Assembly (NCBI RefSeq): GCF_000721235.1
Contig: NZ_JOFH01000015.1
Coordinates: 186,001-250,000, forward strand
Source of the DNA: Streptomyces olivaceus
Lineage (GTDB): Bacteria; Actinomycetota; Actinomycetes; Streptomycetales; Streptomycetaceae
Reading direction: 5' to 3'
Length of the DNA: 64,000 nucleotides
The position numbers and the translations under genes are program-made. The notes beneath the pieces are model-generated. The model worked only from the letters and a program-made list of their open reading frames with translations. It was not told the origin of the DNA and made no database searches. Of this stretch, positions 54,052 to 63,507 are shown in pieces. Within the stretch, counting starts at the first letter, position 1. The number at the start of each line of letters is the position of its first letter.

Positions 54052-54072
54052 GATCACCCCTTGTGGGTGATC
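54052..54072 (-). promoter_or_regulatory. Hairpin in the NlpC/P60 mRNA leader
   Basis: GATCACCC-n5-GGGTGATC is a perfect 8-bp stem, about 62 bp upstream of the start codon and about 15 nt after the predicted transcription start. It could be an operator or an RNA element that affects transcription or stability. Confidence 0.45.
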
Positions 54073-54094
54073 CCCGAGTGGGGTGCCAGCCCAG

Positions 54095-54124
54095 ACCATA
54101 GTGACCTTCTTGTGATCAGTTCAA
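54095..54124 (-). promoter_or_regulatory. HrdB-like promoter of the NlpC/P60 gene
   Basis: On the minus strand TTGAAC, an 18-nt spacer and TATGGT. Transcription would begin near 54088, giving a leader of about 98 nt. Confidence 0.5.
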
Positions 54125-54177
54125 ATCTTGATCAGACAAAAACTGCACAGGGTGCGCGCATTTCGGGACTCAACACA

Positions 54178-54277
54178 GAAGACGGTCACTCCCGCGCCCC
54201 ATGAAGACGGTCACTCCCACGCCCCATGAAGACAGTCGCTCCCGCGCACCGTGAACACGGTCGCTCCCGCGTACTGT
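54178..54277. repeat. Four 25-bp tandem repeats directly before the phosphotransferase gene
   Basis: Units start at 54178, 54203, 54228 and 54253 and follow GAAGACGGTC(A/G)CTCCCGCGCCCCAT with increasing divergence toward the gene. The last ends GTACTGT, where TACTGT could serve as a -10 for a leaderless transcript starting at the ATG 8-9 nt on. Confidence 0.8.
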
Positions 54278-54285
54278 GACGTCGC

Positions 54286-55188
54286 ATGGCCGACTGCGAG
54301 TTCGAGATCACCGCGGACCTGGTCCGCGAGCTGCTGCGGGAGCAGCATCCCGACCTCGCCGGGCTCGCCGTACGCGAGGTGGCGGGCGGCTGGGGCAATC
54401 AGATGTGGCGCCTCGGGGACGACTTGGCCGTGCGCATGCAGCGCATGGACCCCACTCCGGAGCTCCTGCTCAAGGAGCGGCGGTGGCTGCCCGTACTGGC
54501 CCCGGGCCTGCCGCTCCCGGTACCGGTCCCGGTACGGTCCGGCGAACCGTCGGCGCGCTTCCCCAAGCACTGGACCGTCATGACGTGGGTTCCCGGCACG
54601 CCGCTGGACCTCTCCCCCGTCACCCGCGGCGCCCACGCGGCCGACGTGCTGGCGGACTTCCTCAGGGCCCTCCACGTACCGGCGCCCGCCGGCGCACCGG
54701 CCTCCTCGGACCGCGGCGGCCACCCCAAGGAGTGCGGGGACGGCTTCGCGCGCTTCTTCGACGCCGTCGCCCCCGAGGGCGACATGGACGCCGTACGGGC
54801 CGTCTGGGACGACGCCGTCGCGGCTCCGGGGTGGGAGGGTCCGCCCCTGTGGGTGCACGGCGACCTCCATCCGGCGAACGCCGTCGGCGCGGGCGGAACG
54901 CTCACGGGCGTGATCGACTTCGACACCCTGTTCGCGGGCGATCCCGCCTGGGACCTCACGGCCGCGTGGGTGCTTCTGCCCGCGGGCGGCGCCGGCCGGT
55001 TCTTCGACGCGTACGCGCGCGCGGACCGGGCGACCGTCCGGCGCGCCCGCGGACTGGCCGTGCTGCAGAGCCTGTTCCTCATGCTGATGGGCCTGAACGG
55101 CGACCGGGGCCTGCCCGGAGGCAAGCCGGCGTGGGGCCCAGCGGGCCGGGCAGCGCTCGAACGGGTCCTCAAGGACGCCGCGCCGTAA
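54286..55188 (+). CDS. Aminoglycoside phosphotransferase (APH) family kinase-like protein
   Basis: Protein-kinase-like-fold small-molecule kinase of 300 residues. Motifs are GGWGNQMWRLGDDLAVRMQR (N-lobe), the catalytic loop LWVHGDLHPANAV with Asp, and the metal-binding VIDFDTLFAGDPAWDL. The start is ATG 54286; there is no ribosome site, so translation may be leaderless. The family includes antibiotic kinases (aminoglycosides, macrolides) and also metabolic kinases; nothing here shows which. Position after a tandem repeat and alone in its transcript gives no functional clue. Confidence 0.87.
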   Translation: MADCEFEITADLVRELLREQHPDLAGLAVREVAGGWGNQMWRLGDDLAVRMQRMDPTPELLLKERRWLPVLAPGLPLPVPVPVRSGEPSARFPKHWTVMTWVPGTPLDLSPVTRGAHAADVLADFLRALHVPAPAGAPASSDRGGHPKECGDGFARFFDAVAPEGDMDAVRAVWDDAVAAPGWEGPPLWVHGDLHPANAVGAGGTLTGVIDFDTLFAGDPAWDLTAAWVLLPAGGAGRFFDAYARADRATVRRARGLAVLQSLFLMLMGLNGDRGLPGGKPAWGPAGRAALERVLKDAAP

Positions 55189-55345
55189 CCCCGTTGGCCG
55201 CTGCCCGCGGCCTCCACGGCCGGCCGGGTCCGCACGCACCGCCGTCCGCCGCACCCTCTGTACGAACCCTGTTTCCCCGTTGTATGACTTCTCCCTGTGT
55301 GATGGCGGAGGCGTTCATCCGGTGCGTCCGCCCCGGATGGAGACT

Positions 55346-55357
55346 GACAACGTTGTC
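55346..55357. promoter_or_regulatory. LacI-family operator, GACAACGTTGTC
   Basis: A perfect 12-bp palindrome 41 bp before the GH92 fusion gene start. The central AACGTT with flanking GAC/GTC is the usual form of LacI-type operators in front of Streptomyces glycosidase genes, so sugar-induced derepression by a regulator encoded elsewhere is likely. Confidence 0.65.
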
Positions 55358-55398
55358 CACAGGTCCACTGCTCTCACACGGAGAGGGTCGTACTCGTC

Positions 55399-58300
55399 AT
55401 GCCTGACAGATCCAAGAGACCGCCGGCACGGGCGGCGGCCGGGACCCGCGCCCTGCGTGCCGCGGTCGCCGCCGTGCTCGCCGGAGCCCTCGGCCTCGGC
55501 GCGCTGACGACCGGCGGCACCGCCGCGGCCGCCCCCTCGGCACCGGCCTCCGCGTCCGGTGAGGCGTCCGGCGGGACGGACTACACGAAGCTCGTCGACC
55601 CCTTCGTGTCCACCGCCGGTGACGACGGCAACGACCTCCCCGGCGCCCAGGCACCGCACAGCCTCGCCAAGGTCAACCCGATGACCGTGCCGGACCGCAA
55701 CCACTCGGGCTACGACTACAACGAGGACCACATAGCCGGGTTCACCGCCACGAACCTGGACGGCGTGGGCGGTTCGGGCGGCGGCGGCGACCTGCTGGTC
55801 GTCCCGACCTCGGAGCAGTACGACAAGCGCCCGGCGACGAGCACCTACGCGCACCCCTACAGCCACGACGACGAGAGCGCGTCGCCCGGCTCCTACCGGG
55901 TGGGCCTCGGGTCGGACGCCGGCACCATCGACGCCGAGATGACCGCGACGACCCGCACGGCGCTCGAACGGTACGCCTTCCCCGACGGAGCCCGGCCCCA
56001 GCTGGTCCTGGACCTCGCCAACAACTTCACCAGCCGTACCCGCTCGACCCTGGACGCGACGAGGCTGAAGGACGGGACGACCGCGATCAGCGGGCTCGTC
56101 GCCGGGTCGTTCAACGGCGCCTCGTACCGGCTGTACTACTACGCCACCACGAACGTCCCCGTGACCTCGCTGCGCAGTTGGGGCGACGACGGCGCGCTCG
56201 GCGGCGCGACGGCGCGGGACGGCACGGACACCGGCGCCGTCCTCGGCTTCGACCCGGCCGACGGCGGCGACGTCGAACTGCGCATCACGCTGTCGCCGAT
56301 CAGCGCCGAGCAGGCCGCGACCGACCAGCACAACGAGGTGGCGGGCCGCGGCTTCGAGGAGGTGCGCGCGCAGACGGAGGCGGAGTGGAACAGCACGCTC
56401 GGCACCGTCGCGGTCGAGGCCTCCCGGAAGGCCGACCCGGACTCGACGCTCACCAAGCAGTTCTACACGCACCTCTACCGCATGTACGCGCTGCCGGTGA
56501 ACGCCACCAGCACCAGCGGCACCTACCGCGGCGTCGACGGCGCGGTGCACAAGGCGAACGGCTTCACGTACTACGACGGCTGGTCCACCTGGGACGACTT
56601 CCGCAAGTACTCCGTCACCGCCTACATCGACCCGGCCGGCTACCGGGACATGGTGCAGTCCGCCGTCATCCTCTTCGCCGACGCGCGGTCCACCGGCAAG
56701 AGCCTCGGCAGCCTCACCCACTCGGTGCCGACCGTGCGCTGGGAACGCCTGCCCGTGGTGATCGCCGACGCGCTGTCGAAGGGGTACAAGGACTTCGACC
56801 GGCTCGACGAGGCGTACCCGGCGATGAAGTCGTACGCCGGCTACTACACGGGCACGGAGCTGCGGCAGGGGTACGTCGCCGGTGACCCCGGTACGACGGT
56901 CCAGCGGGGCTACGACCAGTGGGCGCTGTCCCTCGTCGCCGACGCGCTCGGTGAGGACGCGGACGCGAAGAAGCTGCGCGAGCAGGCGACGATGGCGACC
57001 GACAACCTCGTCAAGCCCGGCGCCTGGACCGCGGACGACGGCACCGAGGTCGGCCTGCTCACCCCGCGCGACGGCGAGGGCGCCTGGCAGGGCGTCGACT
57101 ACGAGAAGTTCGAGGAGGCCAAGCTCTACCAGGGCACCCTCTGGCAGTACCACTGGTACGACGCGTACGACATGGGCGGCCTCATCGAGGCCATGGGCGG
57201 CGAGAAGGCGGGCCGGGCCGCGATCCGGCACATGTTCGGCGAGGACTCGGACGCCGACGACGGCTCGACCATGCTGCACTCCAACGCCAACGAGATCGAC
57301 CTCCAGGCGCCGTACCTCTTCAACTACGTCGGCGAGCCGAGCCTGACGCAGAAGTGGGTCCGCGCCATCTACACCGGTGAGACCTGGAACCGGTACATCG
57401 CGACCGGCTCCACGGGCGAAGCCCCCAGCTCCGGCGGCGAGTTCAGGCCTCCGGTCAAGACCAAGGCGTACGAACTCGCCCCGGACGGCTTCCTGCCGAC
57501 CATGGACAACGACGCCGGCACCATGTCGACGATGTTCGTCGCCGCCGCCCTCGGGCTGTTCCCGGTGACGGCGGGCTCCAGCCAGTTCCAGATCGGCAGC
57601 CCGTTCTTCGACTCGACGACGGTCCACTACGCGAGCGGCGCCGAGTTCACCGTCGAGGCCGACGGGGTCTCCCCGGACAACTACTACGTGCAGGGCGCCC
57701 GCCTGAACGGCAAGCGGTTCTCGAACACGTGGCTGGACTACTCGCAGATCGTCGCCGGCGGCACCCTGAAGTTCGACATGGGCTCAGCGCCGTCGTCCTG
57801 GGGCGCCCGCACCGAACCCGCGTACTCGCTGAACACCGACACCGGCGACGGTGACGACGGCTCCGCGCCGGGCAGGGGCACGACCGTGGTGTCCGCCCGC
57901 CCCGACAGCGTCGACACCGCCGCGGACGGCACCGTCAAGGGGAACATCGAGCTGCGGCTGTCCGGGAAGGCGTCGTTCGCCGCACACGAGGGGACCAGCC
58001 TCACCCGGAGCGGCGCAGCGGGCGTCACCGGTCTCCCGGACGGCGTCGAGGCCGACCTGCGGGTCACCGGCAGACGCACGGCGTCGCTGCGGCTCACCGG
58101 AACGACGCAGACCGACGCCCGTCTCGGACTCACCTTCCGCGACCGGGCCTTCGCCCACGGCGTACCGGCCTCGACGGTGACCGGCGCCGGGGTGTCCGTG
58201 ACCGACCCGCTGGTCGTCTCGGCCGCCGCGGTGCACCGCGGGAGCCTGGGCGCCCTCGTGGAGGAGGCCTCGCTGGTGCGCGAGGGCAACTACTCCGACG

Positions 58301-61300
58301 GCTCCTACGGTGTCTTCCGGACGGCGCTGGAACGCGCGCGGACCGCCCTCGCGGACGCCGACGCCGCCACGGGCACCCTCATGGCCGCGCACGACGCGCT
58401 GAAGTCCGCCATCGAGGCGCTCACCCTGGACGAGGGCGGTTACGCCGTCCTGCAGGCCGAGGACCCCGACAGCATGGAGGGCCCCAGCCTCGTGAAGGAG
58501 GCGTACCACTCGGACGGCGACCTCGGCGGCGTCACCGAGGGGGCCTGGGAGCAGTACACGAACCTCGACTTCGGCGGAGTCGCCCCGCGCGGCGTCTCCG
58601 TGCGCTACGCCAACGCACAGGCGCCGGAGGCGGAACCGAGCAGCGTCGACATCCACGCCGGGGACGCCGAAGGACCCGTCGTCGCCACCGTCTCCCTGCC
58701 CGGGACCGGCGGCTGGCAGTACTACACCACGGTGCAGGCGGCCGTCACCGACCCGCAGGCCCTGCTGGAGGCGCCGACCGCGACGTTCGTCTTCCACGCG
58801 CCGTCGGGACAGCAGTGGGTGTCGAACTTCGACTGGTACCAGTTCTCGCCCGCCGAGCCCGCCTCGTCCTCCCCGGTCACGACCCTCGCCACCCTCACCA
58901 CGGCCAACACCACGGCGACCGGCGACGGTTCGCTCCCGCTCAAGCTCAGCAACGGCGTCTTCGAGAACGTGACGAACGGCGCCTGGGCCGAGTGGCGGGG
59001 CACCGGCCTCGGGGACGGCGCCGACACCGTCACCGTCAGCTACGACAAGCCCCGCTCCCGCGCGGCCTCGGACTCGCACATCGAGCTGCGCCTGGGCGGC
59101 AGGGACGGCCCGGCCGCCGTGGACGTCCCCCTGGAGTACACCGGCTCGGGCTGGGGCACCGTCGCCACCACGAGCGTGCGGCTCGACCCGGAGACCTTCG
59201 GCGGCGCCCAGGACGTGTACGCCGCCTTCGTCTCCGGCACCCAGACCGACGCCCAGCCCTACGTGGCCAACGTCTACTCGCTCACCCTGACGCGGGAGAC
59301 GGACGCCCCGGTGGTGTTCGACGCCACGGCGTTCGGGGCGAGCAGCGGCGGCGGGCTCAAGAGCGAGCCGGCCACCTGGGACGGGGCGGGCTCCGCCACC
59401 AGCCTCGGCGGCACCTACGACGGCGCCTGGCTCGACTACGGAGACATCGACTTCGGCACCGAGCCGAAGAACACCGTCACGTTCACCTACGTCAACAACT
59501 CCGCCCGCTGCGGCACCGGTTCCGCCGTCCAGGTCCACCTGGACTCCTTCGACGCGGACGCCCCTGGCACCCCGGACGCGACCGTCCCGCTGCCCGTCAC
59601 CGGAAGCTCCTGGTCGTCGGGCGGGACCACCAGTCTGACGCTGCCGGAGGCGATCACCGGGACGCACTCCGTGCACCTGCGGCTGACGACGAACGCGGAC
59701 TCCTCGCACCCCTACGTCGCCAACCTCGGCCGGGTCGCCTTCGACCACGTCGAGGCACCCGCAGAGACGGACCTGTCGGCCCTGCGCAAGGCGGTGGAGC
59801 AGTACGGGGGCCTGGCCGAGCACAAGGACCGGTACGGCACGATCGACTTCGGGGTGTTCGCGCGCGAACTCGCCGCCGCCCGCGCCCTGCTAAACGCCGG
59901 CGACGCCACCCAGCTGGAGGCGGACCTGCAGACGCGCGGCCTCACCCTCGCCGCCAACCAGCTGGTCCCCCTCCCCCGGCTGAAACTGGAGAACCTGGTC
60001 GCCACCGCCTCCGCCCGCGCCGACGAGCGCTACACGGACGCCTCCTGGAAGGCGTTCACCACCGCGCTCACCGCCGCGAAGGAGACCGTCGCGGACGACG
60101 CCGCGTCGGACGCCACCCTCACGGCGCGGTACACGTCCCTCGACAGGGCCATGTCGGCGCTCAGGACGAAGCACAGGACGGTGCCGGCCGCGCCCGGCGC
60201 CGTGTCGGCGACCGCGTCCGGCACGAGCGTGCAGGTCACCTGGTCCGCGCCCGAGGACGACGGCGGTTCGCCGGTCACCGGCTACGAGGTCACCCTCGGC
60301 GGCGGCCGCCAGGTCGAGATCGCCGACCCGGCGAGCCGCAGCACGGTGTTCACCCTGCTGGCGGACGGCACGTCGCACACGGCGCGCGTCCGCGCGGTGA
60401 ACGCGCTCGGCGACTCGGCCCCCAGCGCCCCGACCCGGCCGGTCGTCACCGGCGACAACCGGCCCCAGCCCCCGACCGTCACCGGCGTGGTCACCGACGG
60501 CAAGCGGGTCCGGGTGACCTGGCGGCCGGCGGGCGACGGCGGATTCCCCGTCCTCGGCTACACCGTGGCCCTCGACGACGGAACCACCGCGCACGTGTCG
60601 GGCACCACGGACTCGGCGCTGCTCACCACCGCGGGCGGGGCGAAGGCGCACACCGCCACCGTCACCGCCCGCACCCTCGCCGGTACCTCGGCCGACCCCG
60701 CGCCGAAGGCCGCGGCCACGGCGGACACCGGGACCGCGACGGGCACCGGGACGGGCACCGGGACCGCGGCAGCCTCCGATCCGGCGGACTACGAGCCGGC
60801 CCCGTTCCCGGACGACGTGCTGGACGCCGCCTACCCGTCGGACGAGTGGCCGCGGACCGGCGACGGCGGCGACTACTTCACCAACCTGCTCAGCGGTTTC
60901 GACGACCTCGGCCCCGGCACCCTCGGCGCCAACGGCGAACTGCCCGAGGGCAGTGAACTCGGCGCCGAGAACGACGAGATCACCGTCGCCGTCAACAACG
61001 CGGCCACGCAGAAGCAGGTCGACCGCGCCGAGGTGGACGCCTCGAACAGCGCCACCGTCACCATGGCCGACGGCCTGGGCTCCCGCCTGGGCCCGATCTA
61101 CGGCGAAGCCCTGAAGGAAGGGCAACTGCCCAAGACGAGCGCGCTGTTCTCCCGTGTCGCCGAGAACCTCGACACCCATGACGCGGCGAAGAACCGCTGG
61201 AACTACCTGCGCCCCTACGTCCGGCTCGGCTTCGCCGGCGACGGCGGCCGCATCTACGAGTCCGAGGACAGCTCGTACGACGGCCTCGCGAAGCAGGGTT

Positions 61301-62361
61301 CGTATCCGAGCGGCCACACCTACGGCGGCTACGAGGCCGGGACGATCCTCGCCACGCTGCTGCCCGACCTGGCGCCGTCCATCCTCGCCCGCACCTCCGA
61401 GTACGGGGACAACCGCCTCGTCCTCGGCTTCCACTACCCGCTCGACGTCATGGGCGGCCGCATCACCGCCCAGGCCACCGTGGCGCACCGCTGGGCGGAC
61501 CCCGCGTTCGGCAAGCTGCTGCAACAGGCCCACACGGAGATCGAGAACGTGCTGCTGGCGCGGTGCGAGGAGGAGGGCTACGGCGACACGCTCACGGCCT
61601 GCGCGGGCGCTCCCTACGCCGGTCTGGGCACGGCGGAGACCGTCGACCTCTACACGCGGCGGCTGTCCTACGGGTTCTCGCAGGTCGGCGAGGCCGGCCA
61701 GGCCCTCCAGGCACCGTCCGACGCGGCGGCGCTGCTGATCACGGCCTTCCCCGACCTCACCGAGGAGCAGCGGACCCAGGTCGTCGAGCAGACCGCGACG
61801 GACTCCGGCCTGCCCCTCGACCTCACCGGTACCGGCGGGCCGAGCTGGCAGCGGATCAACCTGGCGGCGGCGATGGCGGCGGACGTCACCGTCGGCGCCG
61901 ACGGGTCGGTCACGGTGACCAACTTCCCGGACGCCACGCGGGCCGCTGTCGCCGACGCCTCGGCGCTCACCGTGGGAGGCGTTCCCCTCGACGGGTTCGA
62001 TCCCGGGGTGGGCACGTACGTCATGGACTGGCCGAAGCACGGGAGGATCCCGGCCGTGGGCGCGGTGGCGGCCGAGTCCGGTGCCCGGGTGAAGGTCACC
62101 GACGGCAGCCGGACCGTGTCGTCCTCGCGTCCCGGCTTCACCGCCCGGACCGTCACGGTGACCTCCGCCGACGGCGAGCACAGCCGGACGTACACGGTCG
62201 GGTTCCAGCGGACGGACCACGACCACCGGCCGCCCTGGTCCGGCGGACCGGGCGGCCCCGGCGAACACGGCGATCCCTGGAGCCGGGGCGGCCGCGGCGG
62301 TCCCGACGGCACCGGGCTCTGGTCCCCGGCCCGGGAGTGGGAGGACGCCCGGGGCCGGTGA
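55399..62361 (+). CDS. Secreted GH92 alpha-mannosidase fused to CBM-like, FIVAR, Fn3 and PAP2 acid-phosphatase domains
   Basis: Single frame of 2320 residues. Signal peptide 1-45. GH92 about 61-815 (DPFVSTAGDDGNDLPGA, NHSGYDY, HSNANEIDLQAPYLFNY, MDNDAGTMS near its catalytic end). Three beta-sandwich CBM6-like blocks about 1015-1455 (QAEDPDSMEGP, EGAWEQYTNLDFGG, YDGAWLDYGDIDFG). Two FIVAR-type helical blocks about 1460-1592. Two fibronectin III domains about 1595-1785, then a Gly-Thr linker. PAP2/vanadium-haloperoxidase-type phosphatase about 1798-2090 with KNRWNYLRP (K1931), SYPSGHTYGG (H1973) and GFHYPLDVMGG (H2012, D2016). C-terminal beta domain and Gly/Pro-rich tail. GH92 enzymes are Ca-dependent exo-alpha-mannosidases. 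The fusion may dephosphorylate and trim phosphomannan or phosphorylated N-glycans. ATG 55399 has GGAGAGGG upstream. Confidence 0.92.
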   Translation: MPDRSKRPPARAAAGTRALRAAVAAVLAGALGLGALTTGGTAAAAPSAPASASGEASGGTDYTKLVDPFVSTAGDDGNDLPGAQAPHSLAKVNPMTVPDRNHSGYDYNEDHIAGFTATNLDGVGGSGGGGDLLVVPTSEQYDKRPATSTYAHPYSHDDESASPGSYRVGLGSDAGTIDAEMTATTRTALERYAFPDGARPQLVLDLANNFTSRTRSTLDATRLKDGTTAISGLVAGSFNGASYRLYYYATTNVPVTSLRSWGDDGALGGATARDGTDTGAVLGFDPADGGDVELRITLSPISAEQAATDQHNEVAGRGFEEVRAQTEAEWNSTLGTVAVEASRKADPDSTLTKQFYTHLYRMYALPVNATSTSGTYRGVDGAVHKANGFTYYDGWSTWDDFRKYSVTAYIDPAGYRDMVQSAVILFADARSTGKSLGSLTHSVPTVRWERLPVVIADALSKGYKDFDRLDEAYPAMKSYAGYYTGTELRQGYVAGDPGTTVQRGYDQWALSLVADALGEDADAKKLREQATMATDNLVKPGAWTADDGTEVGLLTPRDGEGAWQGVDYEKFEEAKLYQGTLWQYHWYDAYDMGGLIEAMGGEKAGRAAIRHMFGEDSDADDGSTMLHSNANEIDLQAPYLFNYVGEPSLTQKWVRAIYTGETWNRYIATGSTGEAPSSGGEFRPPVKTKAYELAPDGFLPTMDNDAGTMSTMFVAAALGLFPVTAGSSQFQIGSPFFDSTTVHYASGAEFTVEADGVSPDNYYVQGARLNGKRFSNTWLDYSQIVAGGTLKFDMGSAPSSWGARTEPAYSLNTDTGDGDDGSAPGRGTTVVSARPDSVDTAADGTVKGNIELRLSGKASFAAHEGTSLTRSGAAGVTGLPDGVEADLRVTGRRTASLRLTGTTQTDARLGLTFRDRAFAHGVPASTVTGAGVSVTDPLVVSAAAVHRGSLGALVEEASLVREGNYSDGSYGVFRTALERARTALADADAATGTLMAAHDALKSAIEALTLDEGGYAVLQAEDPDSMEGPSLVKEAYHSDGDLGGVTEGAWEQYTNLDFGGVAPRGVSVRYANAQAPEAEPSSVDIHAGDAEGPVVATVSLPGTGGWQYYTTVQAAVTDPQALLEAPTATFVFHAPSGQQWVSNFDWYQFSPAEPASSSPVTTLATLTTANTTATGDGSLPLKLSNGVFENVTNGAWAEWRGTGLGDGADTVTVSYDKPRSRAASDSHIELRLGGRDGPAAVDVPLEYTGSGWGTVATTSVRLDPETFGGAQDVYAAFVSGTQTDAQPYVANVYSLTLTRETDAPVVFDATAFGASSGGGLKSEPATWDGAGSATSLGGTYDGAWLDYGDIDFGTEPKNTVTFTYVNNSARCGTGSAVQVHLDSFDADAPGTPDATVPLPVTGSSWSSGGTTSLTLPEAITGTHSVHLRLTTNADSSHPYVANLGRVAFDHVEAPAETDLSALRKAVEQYGGLAEHKDRYGTIDFGVFARELAAARALLNAGDATQLEADLQTRGLTLAANQLVPLPRLKLENLVATASARADERYTDASWKAFTTALTAAKETVADDAASDATLTARYTSLDRAMSALRTKHRTVPAAPGAVSATASGTSVQVTWSAPEDDGGSPVTGYEVTLGGGRQVEIADPASRSTVFTLLADGTSHTARVRAVNALGDSAPSAPTRPVVTGDNRPQPPTVTGVVTDGKRVRVTWRPAGDGGFPVLGYTVALDDGTTAHVSGTTDSALLTTAGGAKAHTATVTARTLAGTSADPAPKAAATADTGTATGTGTGTGTAAASDPADYEPAPFPDDVLDAAYPSDEWPRTGDGGDYFTNLLSGFDDLGPGTLGANGELPEGSELGAENDEITVAVNNAATQKQVDRAEVDASNSATVTMADGLGSRLGPIYGEALKEGQLPKTSALFSRVAENLDTHDAAKNRWNYLRPYVRLGFAGDGGRIYESEDSSYDGLAKQGSYPSGHTYGGYEAGTILATLLPDLAPSILARTSEYGDNRLVLGFHYPLDVMGGRITAQATVAHRWADPAFGKLLQQAHTEIENVLLARCEEEGYGDTLTACAGAPYAGLGTAETVDLYTRRLSYGFSQVGEAGQALQAPSDAAALLITAFPDLTEEQRTQVVEQTATDSGLPLDLTGTGGPSWQRINLAAAMAADVTVGADGSVTVTNFPDATRAAVADASALTVGGVPLDGFDPGVGTYVMDWPKHGRIPAVGAVAAESGARVKVTDGSRTVSSSRPGFTARTVTVTSADGEHSRTYTVGFQRTDHDHRPPWSGGPGGPGEHGDPWSRGGRGGPDGTGLWSPAREWEDARGR

Positions 62362-62370
62362 CCACCGCAG

Positions 62371-62406
62371 GGGCCCGTCCGGGCCGGGAACACGCCGGAC
62401 GGGCCC
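62371..62406 (+). terminator. Terminator after the GH92-phosphatase gene
   Basis: GGGCCCGTCCGG and CCGGACGGGCCC form a perfect 12-bp stem around a 12-nt loop, 10 bp after the stop codon. Confidence 0.75.
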
Positions 62407-62442
62407 GCTGTTGTCTCCGGGTGCGGAACGGAGGCGCAAACG

Positions 62443-63507
62443 GTGCACGGTGAATACAAGATCCCCGGCGGCAAGCTGGTCGTGGTGGACGTCGAGGCCG
62501 AGGGCGGCGTACTGCGGCAGGTGCGCGTGGCCGGCGACTTCTTCCTGGAGCCGGACGAGGCCCTGGAGGCCGTGAACCGCGCCCTCGAAGGCGCCCCGGC
62601 GGACACCGGCGCGGCGGGACTGGCCGCGCGGATCGACGCGGCGCTGCCCGAGGGCACCGTGATGTACGGGCTGACCTCGGAAGGCGTCGGCGTCGCCGTG
62701 CGCCGCGCCCTCGCGCACGCCACCGACTGGACGGACTACGACTGGCAGCTGATCCACGAGGGGCCCCAGTCCCCCGCGCTGCACATGGCACTGGACGAGG
62801 TGCTGACCGCCGAGGTCGCGGCGGGCCGGCGCCCGCCGACGCTGCGGGTGTGGGAGTGGGGCTCACCGGCGGTCATCATCGGCAGCTTCCAGTCCCTGCG
62901 CAACGAGGTGGACGCCGAGGCCGCCGCCCGCCACGGCATCGAGGTGGTGCGCCGGATCTCCGGCGGCGGCGCGATGTTCGTGGAGCCCGGCAACACCATC
63001 ACCTACTCCCTGTCGGTGCCGGAGGCACTGGTGCAGGGCCTCTCCTTCCAGGACAGCTACGCCTACCTCGACGACTGGGTGCTGGGCGCCCTCGGCGAGA
63101 TGGGCATCCGCGCCTGGTACCAGCCGCTGAACGACATCGCCACCGACCAGGGCAAGATCGCGGGCGCCGCCCAGAAGCGCGTCGTGGGCCCCGGCGGCGG
63201 CCCCGGCGCCGTGCTGCACCACGTGACCATGTCGTACGACATCGACGCGGACAAGATGCTGGAGGTGCTGCGCATCGGCCGGGAGAAGATGTCCGACAAG
63301 GGCACGAGGAGCGCCAAGAAGCGGGTCGATCCGCTCCGCCGCCAGACCGGCCTCCGCCGCGAGACCGTCATCGACCGCATGCTCGACTCCTTCCGAGCCC
63401 GCTACGGCCTCACCACCGGCCACGTCACCCCCGGGGAAATGGCGCGCGCCGAAGAGCTGGCCGGGGCCAAGTTCACCGACCCGCGCTGGACGGCCCGCAT
63501 CCCCTGA
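62443..63507 (+). CDS. Lipoate-protein ligase A family protein with N-terminal accessory domain
   Basis: Protein of 354 residues, GTG 62443 behind GGAGG. Residues 1-90 (YKIPGGKLVVVDVEAEGGVLRQVRVAGDFFLEPDEALEAVN) resemble the LplA accessory domain that is normally C-terminal or a separate LplB protein. The rest is the catalytic BirA/LplA fold: LRVWEWGSPAVIIGSFQSLRNEVD, VRRISGGGAMFVEPGNTITYS, and NDIATDQGKIAGAAQKRV with the conserved Lys. It would activate lipoate (or octanoate) with ATP and attach it to E2 or GcvH proteins. The accessory-first order suggests a circularly permuted or archaeal-like arrangement. Confidence 0.87.
   Translation: MHGEYKIPGGKLVVVDVEAEGGVLRQVRVAGDFFLEPDEALEAVNRALEGAPADTGAAGLAARIDAALPEGTVMYGLTSEGVGVAVRRALAHATDWTDYDWQLIHEGPQSPALHMALDEVLTAEVAAGRRPPTLRVWEWGSPAVIIGSFQSLRNEVDAEAAARHGIEVVRRISGGGAMFVEPGNTITYSLSVPEALVQGLSFQDSYAYLDDWVLGALGEMGIRAWYQPLNDIATDQGKIAGAAQKRVVGPGGGPGAVLHHVTMSYDIDADKMLEVLRIGREKMSDKGTRSAKKRVDPLRRQTGLRRETVIDRMLDSFRARYGLTTGHVTPGEMARAEELAGAKFTDPRWTARIP

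Noticed and set aside
53991..54090. c-di-AMP (ydaO-type) riboswitch before the NlpC/P60 gene
   Set aside because: The leader is only about 100 nt with one simple hairpin. The two-fold pseudosymmetric core and conserved sequence blocks of that riboswitch could not be found.
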